A stretch of 9,046 bases of DNA from Pseudomonadota bacterium (GTDB lineage Bacteria > Pseudomonadota > Alphaproteobacteria > Azospirillales > Azospirillaceae): contig JAEYOB010000097.1 of NCBI GenBank assembly GCA_023412175.1, positions 1-9,046 of the forward strand, written 5' to 3'. The notes below the pieces were generated by a model, which was not told where the DNA came from, searched no databases, and saw only the letters and a list, made by a program, of their open reading frames with translations. Made by a program: the position numbers and the translations under genes. The stretch's first letter is position 1; every line of letters begins with the position of its first letter. Below are positions 1 to 6,542 of this stretch, piece by piece.

Positions 1-1203
1 CTTCTTCACGAGGGGGCAGTCGCTCTCGGCAAGCGGGCGGAACGCCTTGTCGCCGGGAATGGTGCGGACGAACTTGTAATAGTCCCACGGAGCCTTCGAC
101 TCCGCCGGCGTCTTCACCTCAAAGAGGTGCATGTCGCGGATGACGCGCCCGTCCTCGCGCAGCGCGCCGTTCTTCGTCATGAAGTCGTTGATCGGCAGCT
201 CCCTCATCTTCGCCGTGACGGCGTCGCCGCGGTCGGTGCCGGCGGCCTGGGCGGCCTTGAGGTAGTGCGTCACCGCGCTGTAGACGCCGGCCTGGTACAT
301 GGAAGGCATCACATTGCGCTTCTCGAAGAAGCGCTTGGCGAAGGCGCGGGTCTCGTCGTTCATGTCCCAGTAGAACGGGCTCGTCAGCATGACGCCCTGG
401 GTGGCTGACAACCCTAGGGAGTGGACCTCGTTGATGGCGAGCAGCAGGGCGACCATCTTCTGGCCGGCCTGCGTGAGGCCGAACTCCGCCGCCTGCTTGA
501 GAGCGTTCTGGGTGTCGGCACCGGCGGTCGCCAGGGCGACGACCTGCGCCTTGGAACCCTGCGCCTGCAACAGGAAAGACGAGAAGTCGGCGTTGTTGGC
601 GGGCATGCGGACGTTGCCCAGCACCTTGCCGCCGTTCGTCTTCACCACGGCCGAGGTATCGCCCTCCAGTGCGTGCCCGAAGGCGTAGTCGGAGGTGAGG
701 AAGAACCAGTTCTTGAAGCCCGACGCCACCACCGCCTCGCCGGTCACGTGGGCGAGCGCATAGGTGTCGTAGGTCCAGTGCGCGCCGTTGGGCGTGCAGG
801 CCTTGCCCGTCAGGTCCGACGCGGCCGGGCCGGAGAACATGACGACGCGGTTCTTCTCCTTGGTGACCTGCTGCACCGCCAGCGCGACGGCGGAGTTGGG
901 CACGTCGACGATGGCGTCCACCCCGTCAACGTCGTACCAGCGCCGGGCCGTGCTGGAGCCGACGTCAGCCTTGTTCTGGTGGTCGGCGGAGATGACCTCC
1001 ACCGGAAGGTTGCCGATCTTGCCGCCGAAATCCTCGACCGCCATCTGCGCCGCAACGATGGCGCCCTGGCCGGTGTTGTCGGTGAGCTGCCCCGACAGAT
1101 CGGTCAGCACGCCGATCTTGATGCGGTTGTCGGTGAACTCGGCGTGCGCCGCCTGGGTGAACACGCAGCCGGCCAGAGCAACGGCCAATGTGTAACGCTT
1201 CAT
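1..1203 (-). CDS. Branched-chain-amino-acid-type ABC transporter substrate-binding protein (3' end cut by window edge)
   Basis: Periplasmic solute receptor for a LIV/Hpb-type ABC importer (Peripla_BP_6, type I fold). The reading frame is open from ATG at 1203 to position 1, 401 codons with no stop; family members are about 390-410 aa, so it probably ends just outside. Residues 1-21 form a signal peptide (MKRY, then a hydrophobic stretch ending in AHA before EFTDN). The mature protein starts with IKIGVLTDLSG, the classic first strand of the family, followed by the ADHQNK segment; SDYAFGHALEG (about 171-181) lies in the second lobe. The start is fixed by GGGAGGA five bases upstream. It is the last gene of the catabolic operon in view, 54 bp after the FAD dehydrogenase, so permease and ATPase genes may follow outside. 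The ligand is unknown; relatives with this architecture bind amino acids, aromatic acids and other carboxylates. An LAGC string at residues 10-13 resembles a lipobox, but it lies too early to be convincing. Confidence 0.92.
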   Translation of the reverse strand, partial: MKRYTLAVALAGCVFTQAAHAEFTDNRIKIGVLTDLSGQLTDNTGQGAIVAAQMAVEDFGGKIGNLPVEVISADHQNKADVGSSTARRWYDVDGVDAIVDVPNSAVALAVQQVTKEKNRVVMFSGPAASDLTGKACTPNGAHWTYDTYALAHVTGEAVVASGFKNWFFLTSDYAFGHALEGDTSAVVKTNGGKVLGNVRMPANNADFSSFLLQAQGSKAQVVALATAGADTQNALKQAAEFGLTQAGQKMVALLLAINEVHSLGLSATQGVMLTSPFYWDMNDETRAFAKRFFEKRNVMPSMYQAGVYSAVTHYLKAAQAAGTDRGDAVTAKMRELPINDFMTKNGALREDGRVIRDMHLFEVKTPAESKAPWDYYKFVRTIPGDKAFRPLAESDCPLVKK

Positions 1204-1257
1204 GATGATCCTCCCGAAGGTCGGTTGTTGGTTTGCGGGCGATGGGGCGCGGGCGCC

Positions 1258-2727
1258 TCAGCCCTGTTCCTTCTTGGCCGCCGCTGCGTGCAGCCCGGCC
1301 AGCCGCCCGAAGACGGCACCGCGAAGCACGGAGGTCGAGCCGGTGTAGACCTGGTGGTAGATGCCGACCGTCTCGCCCGCGGCGTAGAGGCCGCGGATGA
1401 CCCGGCCGTCGGTGTCCAGCACCTGGGCGTCGGTGTTCACCTTCAGCCCGCCAAAGGTGAAGCAGTTGGCCGAGATGAGCGGATAGGCGCGGAACGGGGG
1501 CTTGACGATCGGGCGCGCCCAGTTGGTCTTGGGCGGCGTGAGGCCGGTGGTGGCGAGGCCGTCCACGCGCATCGGCTCGAAGGTCCCGCCCGTCGGGCAG
1601 GACCGGTTGTACGCGGCCACCGTCGCCAGCACCGCCTCCTCCGGCAGGCCGAGCTGCCGGACCAGCCCTTCCAGGGTGTCGGACTCGTAGGCCGGCTGCT
1701 CGGAGCGGATGCTGGTGCGCCAGCGCGGGATGTCCTCGACCTGATCGTCGAAGATCACGTAGGCGATGCCCTCGGGCTGGTCGGCGATGATGCGCGTGAT
1801 GTTGTCGTAGGTGGCGTCGGCGGTGCCCGGCGCCTCGTCCAGGAAGCGCTCGCCACGCTTGTTGACGATGATGCCGTACGGCCAGATGAAGATCACCGCC
1901 TGCGGCTGGCGCGAGCGCGGATCCACCGGCTCGGCATGGTAGGAGCCGAAATCGCCGGCCGGCGCCGCCCCGGCGGCCAGGGCCATCCGGATCCCCTCGC
2001 CCTTGTTGTAGTAGCCGCCGCGCGCCACCGGGCGGATGTTGCGGGCCCGCGCGCCCATGTAGCGGGTCAGCATCTCGGAGTTGCCCTGGTAGCCGCCGGA
2101 CGCCAGAACCACGGCGCCGGCGCGCAGGTCGCTGCGCACGCCGTCCGGGCCGACCGCCGCCACGCCGTCGATGCGCCCCGTGCCGTCGCGCAGCAGATCG
2201 ACTGCGGTGGTGCGGTACAGGACGCGGGCGCCCAGCGTCTTCGCCTCGGCCATCAGCCGCTCGATCATCGCGAGACCGCCGCCCTGCGCGGCGATGCGGG
2301 TGGTGTTCTGCGTGAGCAGGTAGATGGGCTGCGGTTCGAAGCGCAGGCCGAAGCTCTTGAGCCAGGCGATCGTCGAGGGCGCGCTTGCCGCGAACTGCGA
2401 GATCACCTCGGGATCCGGGAACGGGTGCGCCTTCACGTAATCCGGCCAGTTTTCGTAGGGCTGGGCGACGGCGGACAGAACGTTCGGGTCGAGGTTGATG
2501 CCGGCGTTCGCCGCGAAATGCTCCTCGAAGTCGTCCGAGATCTCGGAGTCGTTCTTCATCCGCATGTAGGCTTCGGTCCAGCGGGTACCGCCGCCGAACT
2601 CCTCCTCGGGCGCACGCTCCAGGAGCGTGACGGACAGCCCCCCCTGGAGGGCCGAGACGGCGGCCGAGAGCCCGGCGATGCCGCAGCCGACGACGATGAG
2701 ATCGGTCTTGATGGATGCATCCTGCAT
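1258..2727 (-). CDS. FAD-dependent dehydrogenase, fumarate reductase/tricarballylate dehydrogenase (TcuA/CobZ)-like
   Basis: Soluble flavoprotein of 489 aa in the FAD_binding_2 superfamily, which catalyses alkane/alkene interconversion next to carboxylates or ketones (fumarate reductase, tricarballylate dehydrogenase, 3-ketosteroid dehydrogenase). Seen: an N-terminal Rossmann motif VVGCGIAGLSAA (about 12-23), then LLERAP with the ribose-binding Glu37; GGGTRWTEAYMR (45-56), as in TcuA/CobZ proteins; VVLASGGYQGN (206-216); KGEGIRMALAAGA; the capping region with NKRGERFLDE (289-298); and the C-terminal FAD loop GGLKVNTDAQVLD...GLYAAGE (426-451) ending in GSTSVLRGAVFGRLAG. There is no signal peptide and no haem or flavin-transfer domain, so it is cytoplasmic and needs a separate electron partner. 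The ATG at 2727 is chosen because GGAGGA precedes it and the FAD motif begins at residue 10; an open frame upstream of it lies inside the CoA transferase. It sits 23 bp after the CoA transferase. The substrate is unproven: the operon suggests a multi-carboxylic acid, but TcuA identity is only an analogy. Confidence 0.9.
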   Translation of the reverse strand: MQDASIKTDLIVVGCGIAGLSAAVSALQGGLSVTLLERAPEEEFGGGTRWTEAYMRMKNDSEISDDFEEHFAANAGINLDPNVLSAVAQPYENWPDYVKAHPFPDPEVISQFAASAPSTIAWLKSFGLRFEPQPIYLLTQNTTRIAAQGGGLAMIERLMAEAKTLGARVLYRTTAVDLLRDGTGRIDGVAAVGPDGVRSDLRAGAVVLASGGYQGNSEMLTRYMGARARNIRPVARGGYYNKGEGIRMALAAGAAPAGDFGSYHAEPVDPRSRQPQAVIFIWPYGIIVNKRGERFLDEAPGTADATYDNITRIIADQPEGIAYVIFDDQVEDIPRWRTSIRSEQPAYESDTLEGLVRQLGLPEEAVLATVAAYNRSCPTGGTFEPMRVDGLATTGLTPPKTNWARPIVKPPFRAYPLISANCFTFGGLKVNTDAQVLDTDGRVIRGLYAAGETVGIYHQVYTGSTSVLRGAVFGRLAGLHAAAAKKEQG

Positions 2728-2750
2728 GGGGTTTGTCCTCCGGTATTTTC

Positions 2751-4010
2751 TTAGGCGTTGCCGGCTGCCGATTTGGCCGGGGCAGGCCGATGGTTGTCCT
2801 GATCGGTGATGTCCGTCCGGTCGGCGACCACGACGCCGGACTCGACCAGCGCCGCGATCTCGGACGTGTCGAAACCGAGGCCGGCGAGCACCGCGCGGGT
2901 GTCCTGGCCGACACGGGGCGGATCGCGGCGGATCGCGAACGCGACGTCCGGCAGATTGATCGGCAGCTTCGGCAGCTCGGTCCGAACGCCATTCGGCAGT
3001 TCCGTCGGCATCAGGCCGCCGGTCGCCTTCAGGTGCGGGTCGGTGAAGAGATCCTCCGGCCGGGCGATCGGGGCGAACGGGATGGACGCCCGCTCGCACA
3101 GCGCGATCGCCTCGTCGAGCGACAGCGCGGCGAAGATCGCCGCCAAGGCCGGCAGCAGCCGCGGCCGGGCCTTGATCCGGTCGTTGTTCGTGTGGAACTC
3201 CGGATCCTCGAACAGGTCCGTCCGGCCGATCTCCTTGCAGAAGCGCTGCCAGTGGTTGTCCGTGGTGATGCCGACGAAGATCTGTCGGCCGTCCGCCACG
3301 GCGAACGGCTCGTAGACCGCCCAGGCGGACACGCGCTCCGGCATCGGCGGGATCGGCTCCGCGGATTGGGCGGCGTAGCAGAGGTGCTGCCCCATCAGGA
3401 AGACGGTGGTCTCGAACAGCGCCGATTCCACGAGCTGGCCGCGCCCGGTGCGGTCACGCTCCCGCAGGGCGACCAGCGTGGCGATCACCGCGAACATGCC
3501 GCCGGTGATGTCCACCACGGAGGTGCCGGCGCGCAGGGGACGCCCGCTCGGCCCCGTCATGTACGCAAGGCCCGACATCATCTGGACCACTTCGTCCAGC
3601 GCCAGACGCTTTTCGTACGGGCCCTCCAGGAAGCCCTTGAGGCTGGCATAGACGAGGCGCGGATTGATCTCGGCCAGCGTCGGATAGCCAAGCCCCAGGC
3701 GGTCCATGGTGCCGGGGGCGAAGTTCTCGACCAGGACGTCGGCCTGCCTGATCAGGCGGTGCGCAATCTCCCGCCCTTCCGGCGTCTTGAGATCGACGGC
3801 GATGCTGCGCTTGTTCCGGTTGAAATAGCCGAAGTAGCCGGTGCCGAAGCCCTTGAGATGGCGGGTCGGCTCGCCGTGGGGAACCGGCTCGATCTTCACG
3901 ACGTCGGCACCGAGGTCGGCGAGGATCATGGCGCAGGACGGCCCCATGACGGTGTGGCCGAAATCGAGCACCGTGATCCCGTCGAGGGGAAGGCGGTCGG
4001 ATTGGCTCAT
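2751..4010 (-). CDS. Class III CoA transferase (CaiB/BaiF, formyl-CoA-transferase-like)
   Basis: A 419-aa enzyme that moves CoA from a donor thioester (often succinyl-CoA) to a carboxylic acid. It aligns over its length with formyl-CoA transferase: LPLDGITVLDFGHTVMGP at 8-25, LGADVVKIEP at 33-42, NRNKRSIAVDLKTPEG at 64-79, ADVLVENFAPGTMDRLG at 90-106, and VVDITGGM at 165-172. Asp167 corresponds by position and motif to the catalytic Asp169 (LGDS) of the Oxalobacter enzyme. The region DPHLKATGG and the closing stretch with PRVGQDTRAVLAGLGFD match the family C-terminus. Length is normal. The start ATG at 4010 has GGAGAA upstream, and it overlaps the stop of the citryl-CoA-lyase-like gene by an ATGA, which implies translational coupling. 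That coupling suggests the acyl-CoA it makes is the lyase's substrate. Donor and acceptor acids are not shown by the sequence. The last 25 or so residues (DRTDITDQDN...) are a low-complexity tail. Confidence 0.93.
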   Translation of the reverse strand: MSQSDRLPLDGITVLDFGHTVMGPSCAMILADLGADVVKIEPVPHGEPTRHLKGFGTGYFGYFNRNKRSIAVDLKTPEGREIAHRLIRQADVLVENFAPGTMDRLGLGYPTLAEINPRLVYASLKGFLEGPYEKRLALDEVVQMMSGLAYMTGPSGRPLRAGTSVVDITGGMFAVIATLVALRERDRTGRGQLVESALFETTVFLMGQHLCYAAQSAEPIPPMPERVSAWAVYEPFAVADGRQIFVGITTDNHWQRFCKEIGRTDLFEDPEFHTNNDRIKARPRLLPALAAIFAALSLDEAIALCERASIPFAPIARPEDLFTDPHLKATGGLMPTELPNGVRTELPKLPINLPDVAFAIRRDPPRVGQDTRAVLAGLGFDTSEIAALVESGVVVADRTDITDQDNHRPAPAKSAAGNA

Positions 4011-4834
4011 GGCCGTTCTCCGGTGAAGGACCGAGGCGCGGGTCCGTCATAGCGGTAGGGAATGGACGGCGGCATCGGCCCCTTGATCCGCCCGCCCTGC
4101 TGCGACTGCTCCCAGGCGTGGGACAGGATGCCGACCGAGCGGGAGAGGATGAACAGCCCCCGGCCGAGCGCCGGCGGGAAGCCGAGTTCGCTGTAGATCA
4201 CCCCGGTCGCGCCGTCGATGTTCATGGGCAGCCGCTTGCCCTTGAGGGCGGCCAGCCGCTCCTCCACGGCGACGGCGATGGCCGCGACGCCACCCGGCAC
4301 GGCGCCGGCGAGACGGGCCTCCTCGACCAGGGCCAGCAGGCGGCCCGCCCGTGGGTCCACCGGATGGAAGCGGTGGCCGAAGCCGGGGATGTGCTGCCGC
4401 CGCTCCAGCCGGCCGCGCAGTTCGGCATCGACGGTATCGGCGAGCGATGCGCCTTCGTCACGGCGGGCCGCAATGGCGGCGTACAGCTCCATGCATTGCT
4501 GGCCGGCGCCGCCGTGGACATCGCCCAGGGCGTTGATAGCCGAGGCCATGGCGTTGTTGATGCCGACGCCGCAGGTGGCGCTCATCCGGGCGATCGCGAT
4601 GGACGGCGCCTGCGGGCCGTGGTCCACCGCGGCCACCAGGGCGGCCCCGAGCAGTTCCCCCTGGATGCGGGACGGCATCTCGCCGCGCAGCATCAGCCAG
4701 ATCATGTCGGGGAAGCCGATGGTCCCGATCAGGTCCTGGATCGGATAGCCGCGCACGCGGATCGAGCCGGGTTCGATGTCGATGATTTCAGTCCGCCACC
4801 AGTCGCTGGCAGCGTTCGTGGTCGTCTCGGACAT
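4007..4834 (-). CDS. Citrate-synthase-fold citryl-CoA lyase-like protein
   Basis: A 275-aa protein of the citrate synthase superfamily, much shorter than true citrate synthase (about 370-430 aa) and in the size range of stand-alone citryl-CoA lyase and the C-terminal module of ATP-citrate lyase. These cleave citryl-CoA to acetyl-CoA and oxaloacetate. Seen: IRVRGYPIQDLIG (25-37), DHGPQAPSIAIARM (71-84), typical of the lyase group, and the three active-site elements GDVHGGAG with His107, PGFGHRFHPVDPR with His154, and MNIDGATGVIYSELGFP with Asp207. The full catalytic triad is therefore present. The start at 4834 is supported by AGAGGG upstream; an open frame extending further upstream runs inside the aldehyde dehydrogenase gene and is not coding. 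The gene is 29 bp after the aldehyde dehydrogenase and overlaps the CoA transferase by 4 bp, so activation and cleavage of a citryl-CoA-like thioester is a reasonable inference. Condensation (synthase direction) or a different beta-hydroxyacyl-CoA substrate cannot be excluded. Confidence 0.88.
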   Translation of the reverse strand: MSETTTNAASDWWRTEIIDIEPGSIRVRGYPIQDLIGTIGFPDMIWLMLRGEMPSRIQGELLGAALVAAVDHGPQAPSIAIARMSATCGVGINNAMASAINALGDVHGGAGQQCMELYAAIAARRDEGASLADTVDAELRGRLERRQHIPGFGHRFHPVDPRAGRLLALVEEARLAGAVPGGVAAIAVAVEERLAALKGKRLPMNIDGATGVIYSELGFPPALGRGLFILSRSVGILSHAWEQSQQGGRIKGPMPPSIPYRYDGPAPRSFTGERP

Positions 4835-4863
4835 GAGCGTACCCTCTTGCTGGAATCGGCCGC

Positions 4864-6342
4864 TCAGCCGAGGACGAAGGGATTGGCGCGGTTCGGCTTG
4901 GTGGTGATCCACACGCTCTTGGTCTGGAGGTATTCCTTGATCGCCTCGGCTCCGCCCTCGCGGCCGAGGCCCGAGCGCTTGTAGCCGCCGAACGGCGTGG
5001 TGAAGCTGGTCGCGCGGTAATTGTTCACCCACACCGTGCCGGCCCGCAGCCGGTCCACGCAGTACAGCGCCCGGTGCAGATCGCGCGTCCACACCCCGGC
5101 GGCCAAGCCGAAATCGACGTCGTTGGCGATGCGCAGCGCGTCGTCCTCGTCGGTAAACTTCAGAACCGTGAGCACCGGCCCGAAGACCTCCTCCTGGGCG
5201 ATGCGCATGTCGTTGCGCACCCCGGTGAAGATGGTCGGCGCCACGAACTGCCCCTGGCCGTACTCCGGCCCCGACAGGGCGTGGCCGCCCAGGACGCATT
5301 CCGCGCCCTCCTCCTTGGCCATCGCGATCATGCGCAGGATCTTCTCCCACTGCGCGCGCGTGGCGATGGGGCCGATCTGTGTCTCCATCTTCGAGGGGTC
5401 GCCGATGCGCGCCTGCCCGGCCGCCTCCACCAGCCGCTCCACGAAGGCGTCGTGGATGGTGTCCTGCAGCAGCAGCCGCGAGCCGGCCATGCAGGTCTGC
5501 CCCGAGGCGCCGAAGATGCCGGAGATGGCGCCCTTGACCGCCTGATCGAGGTCGGCGTCGTCGAAGACGATGTTCGGCGACTTGCCGCCCAGTTCCAGCG
5601 TGACCTTCTTGAGGCCCGGCGCAGCGGCCTCGTTCACCCGCTGGCCGCCGATGTCGCCGCCGGTGAAGGCGATCTTGGCGGTGTGGCGGTGGCGGACCAG
5701 CGGCTCGCCGACCTCGGGGCCGAAGCCGGTGACCACGTTGACGACGCCCGGCGGGAAGCCGGCCTCCTGGGCCAGCTTGGCAAGCTCCAGGATCGAGGCC
5801 GAGGTGTACTCCGAGGGTTTGATGACGATGGTGTTCCCCGCGGCCAGGGCCGGGGCCACCTTCCAGGTCGTCAGCGCCAGCGGCGAGTTCCACGGAGTGA
5901 TCGCCACCACCACGCCGAGCGGCTCAAGCTTGGTGTAGTTGAAGATGCCCGGCTTGTTGATCGGCACCACCGCGCCTTCGACCTTGTCGGCCAGCCCGGC
6001 GTAGTAGTGGAACCACTGGGCGACGTTCTTCACCTGCCCGCTGACCTCGGCCATCAGCTTGCCGTTGTCGCGCTGCTCGACGCCGCCCAGCAGGTCGACG
6101 TTGCGCTCGATGAGGTCGGCGAGGCGCCGCAGCAGGGCGCCGCGCTGGGTGGCGGTGAGGTTCGCCCATTCCGGGGACAGGAAGGCGCGGTGCGCCGCCT
6201 CGACGGCGCGGTTTGCATCGGCTTCCGTCCCGCGCGGGATCAGCGCCCAGGCCTTGCCGGAAAACGGCTCCGTCGTCTCGAACCAGTCATTGGAAACCGG
6301 ATCGCACCATTCGCCGCCGATAAACAGCTGATAACGCTTCAC
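4864..6342 (-). CDS. NAD(P)-dependent aldehyde dehydrogenase, first gene of the catabolic operon
   Basis: A 492-aa aldehyde dehydrogenase of normal length, oxidising an aldehyde to its acid in the cytoplasm. Motifs in order: ITPWNSPLAL with Asn151, IVIKPSEYT (172-180) for the cofactor, FTGGDIGG (226-233), which is the nucleotide-binding turn with Gly in place of the usual Ser, LELGGKSP with general base Glu250, FGASGQTCMAGSR with nucleophile Cys284, EEVFGP with Glu385, and the C-terminal FGGYKRSGLGREGG (451-464). All catalytic residues are present. The start is taken as GTG at 6342 because GGGAGGA lies six bases upstream; a TTG at 6357 is also in frame but is part of that ribosome binding site region. 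It resembles the betaine-aldehyde/hydroxymuconic-semialdehyde/aromatic-aldehyde branch, but the aldehyde cannot be assigned. As promoter-proximal gene of the operon, divergent from an IclR regulator, it probably handles an early substrate. Confidence 0.93.
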   Translation of the reverse strand: MKRYQLFIGGEWCDPVSNDWFETTEPFSGKAWALIPRGTEADANRAVEAAHRAFLSPEWANLTATQRGALLRRLADLIERNVDLLGGVEQRDNGKLMAEVSGQVKNVAQWFHYYAGLADKVEGAVVPINKPGIFNYTKLEPLGVVVAITPWNSPLALTTWKVAPALAAGNTIVIKPSEYTSASILELAKLAQEAGFPPGVVNVVTGFGPEVGEPLVRHRHTAKIAFTGGDIGGQRVNEAAAPGLKKVTLELGGKSPNIVFDDADLDQAVKGAISGIFGASGQTCMAGSRLLLQDTIHDAFVERLVEAAGQARIGDPSKMETQIGPIATRAQWEKILRMIAMAKEEGAECVLGGHALSGPEYGQGQFVAPTIFTGVRNDMRIAQEEVFGPVLTVLKFTDEDDALRIANDVDFGLAAGVWTRDLHRALYCVDRLRAGTVWVNNYRATSFTTPFGGYKRSGLGREGGAEAIKEYLQTKSVWITTKPNRANPFVLG

Positions 6343-6358
6343 GTTATATCCTCCCAAG

Positions 6359-6377
6359 CGTTCTATCTGATAGAACG
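6359..6377. promoter_or_regulatory. Perfect palindrome, probable IclR-family operator
   Basis: CGTTCTATCTGATAGAACG is an exact inverted repeat of 8+3+8 bp in the divergent region between the aldehyde dehydrogenase and the IclR regulator genes. GTTC...GAAC half-sites occur in operators of several IclR-family regulators of aromatic and organic acid catabolism. It lies between the predicted transcription start and the ribosome binding site of the operon, so binding there would block early elongation or initiation. Assignment to the adjacent regulator is inference. Confidence 0.6.
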
Positions 6378-6378
6378 T

Positions 6379-6397
6379 CGTTCTGTTTTATGAAATC
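6379..6397. promoter_or_regulatory. Degenerate second operator-like copy
   Basis: Begins exactly 20 bp after the start of the perfect palindrome, so on the same DNA face. It shares CGTTCT plus several central and right-half positions (12 of 19 identical), but its right half (GAAATC) does not complete the palindrome. It covers the predicted -10. It could be a weaker second site for cooperative binding, or chance. Confidence 0.35.
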
Positions 6398-6419
6398 ATG
6401 CGAAGACGAACGATGTCAA
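6390..6419 (-). promoter_or_regulatory. Predicted sigma70-type promoter of the catabolic operon
   Basis: Read on the minus strand, a perfect TTGACA lies at 6419-6414 and TTTCAT (4 of 6 to TATAAT) at 6395-6390, separated by 18 bp. Transcription would begin near 6383, about 40 bases before the GTG of the aldehyde dehydrogenase. The region is locally AT-rich against the surrounding GC-rich DNA. The -10 lies within the second operator-like repeat, and the start lies just before the perfect palindrome, as expected for a repressor-controlled promoter. Confidence 0.55.
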
Positions 6420-6447
6420 GCGACCTGATACCCGTGGCCGCACACCC

Positions 6448-6476
6448 TTGACCGGAAGGCGGCAGAACCGCAAAAG
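6448..6476 (+). promoter_or_regulatory. Weak candidate promoter of the IclR-family gene
   Basis: TTGACC at 6448-6453 and CAAAAG at 6471-6476 are spaced by 17 bp, giving a start near 6483. The -10 is poor (3 of 6). A 6-bp inverted repeat, CGGCAG at 6460-6465 and CTGCCG at 6477-6482, brackets the -10 and might be an autoregulatory site. The alternative is a start within the AT-rich stretch around 6385-6395, overlapping the operon promoter. Confidence 0.25.
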
Positions 6477-6542
6477 CTGCCGGACGCCAGGGGATTGCGC
6501 ACGGCGATGGACGGGATCGGGCGACGGCAAGGGGGACGAAGG

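Noticed and set aside
1165..1203. Lipoprotein signal (LAGC) in the ABC binding protein
   Set aside because: The Cys is at residue 13 after a hydrophobic stretch too short for a usual lipoprotein signal, while AHA before EFTD gives a normal signal peptidase I site.
421..2754. Very long plus-strand open frame (777 codons) opposite the binding protein and FAD dehydrogenase genes
   Set aside because: It is antisense to two clear gene families, has an Arg/Gly/Val/Asp-rich composition with no recognisable motif, and is the usual mirror frame of GC-rich coding DNA.
2728..3099. N-terminal extension of the FAD dehydrogenase
   Set aside because: It overlaps the CoA transferase in another frame. The Rossmann motif begins ten residues after the ATG at 2727, which has its own GGAGGA.
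4835..5893. N-terminal extension of the citryl-CoA lyase-like protein to 628 residues, suggesting a fusion
   Set aside because: The extra part is an off-frame reading of the aldehyde dehydrogenase gene. A good ribosome binding site and the conserved domain place the start at 4834.
5074..6393. Plus-strand open frame of 439 codons opposite the aldehyde dehydrogenase
   Set aside because: Mirror frame of a complete, motif-bearing aldehyde dehydrogenase; no domain and no ribosome binding site context.
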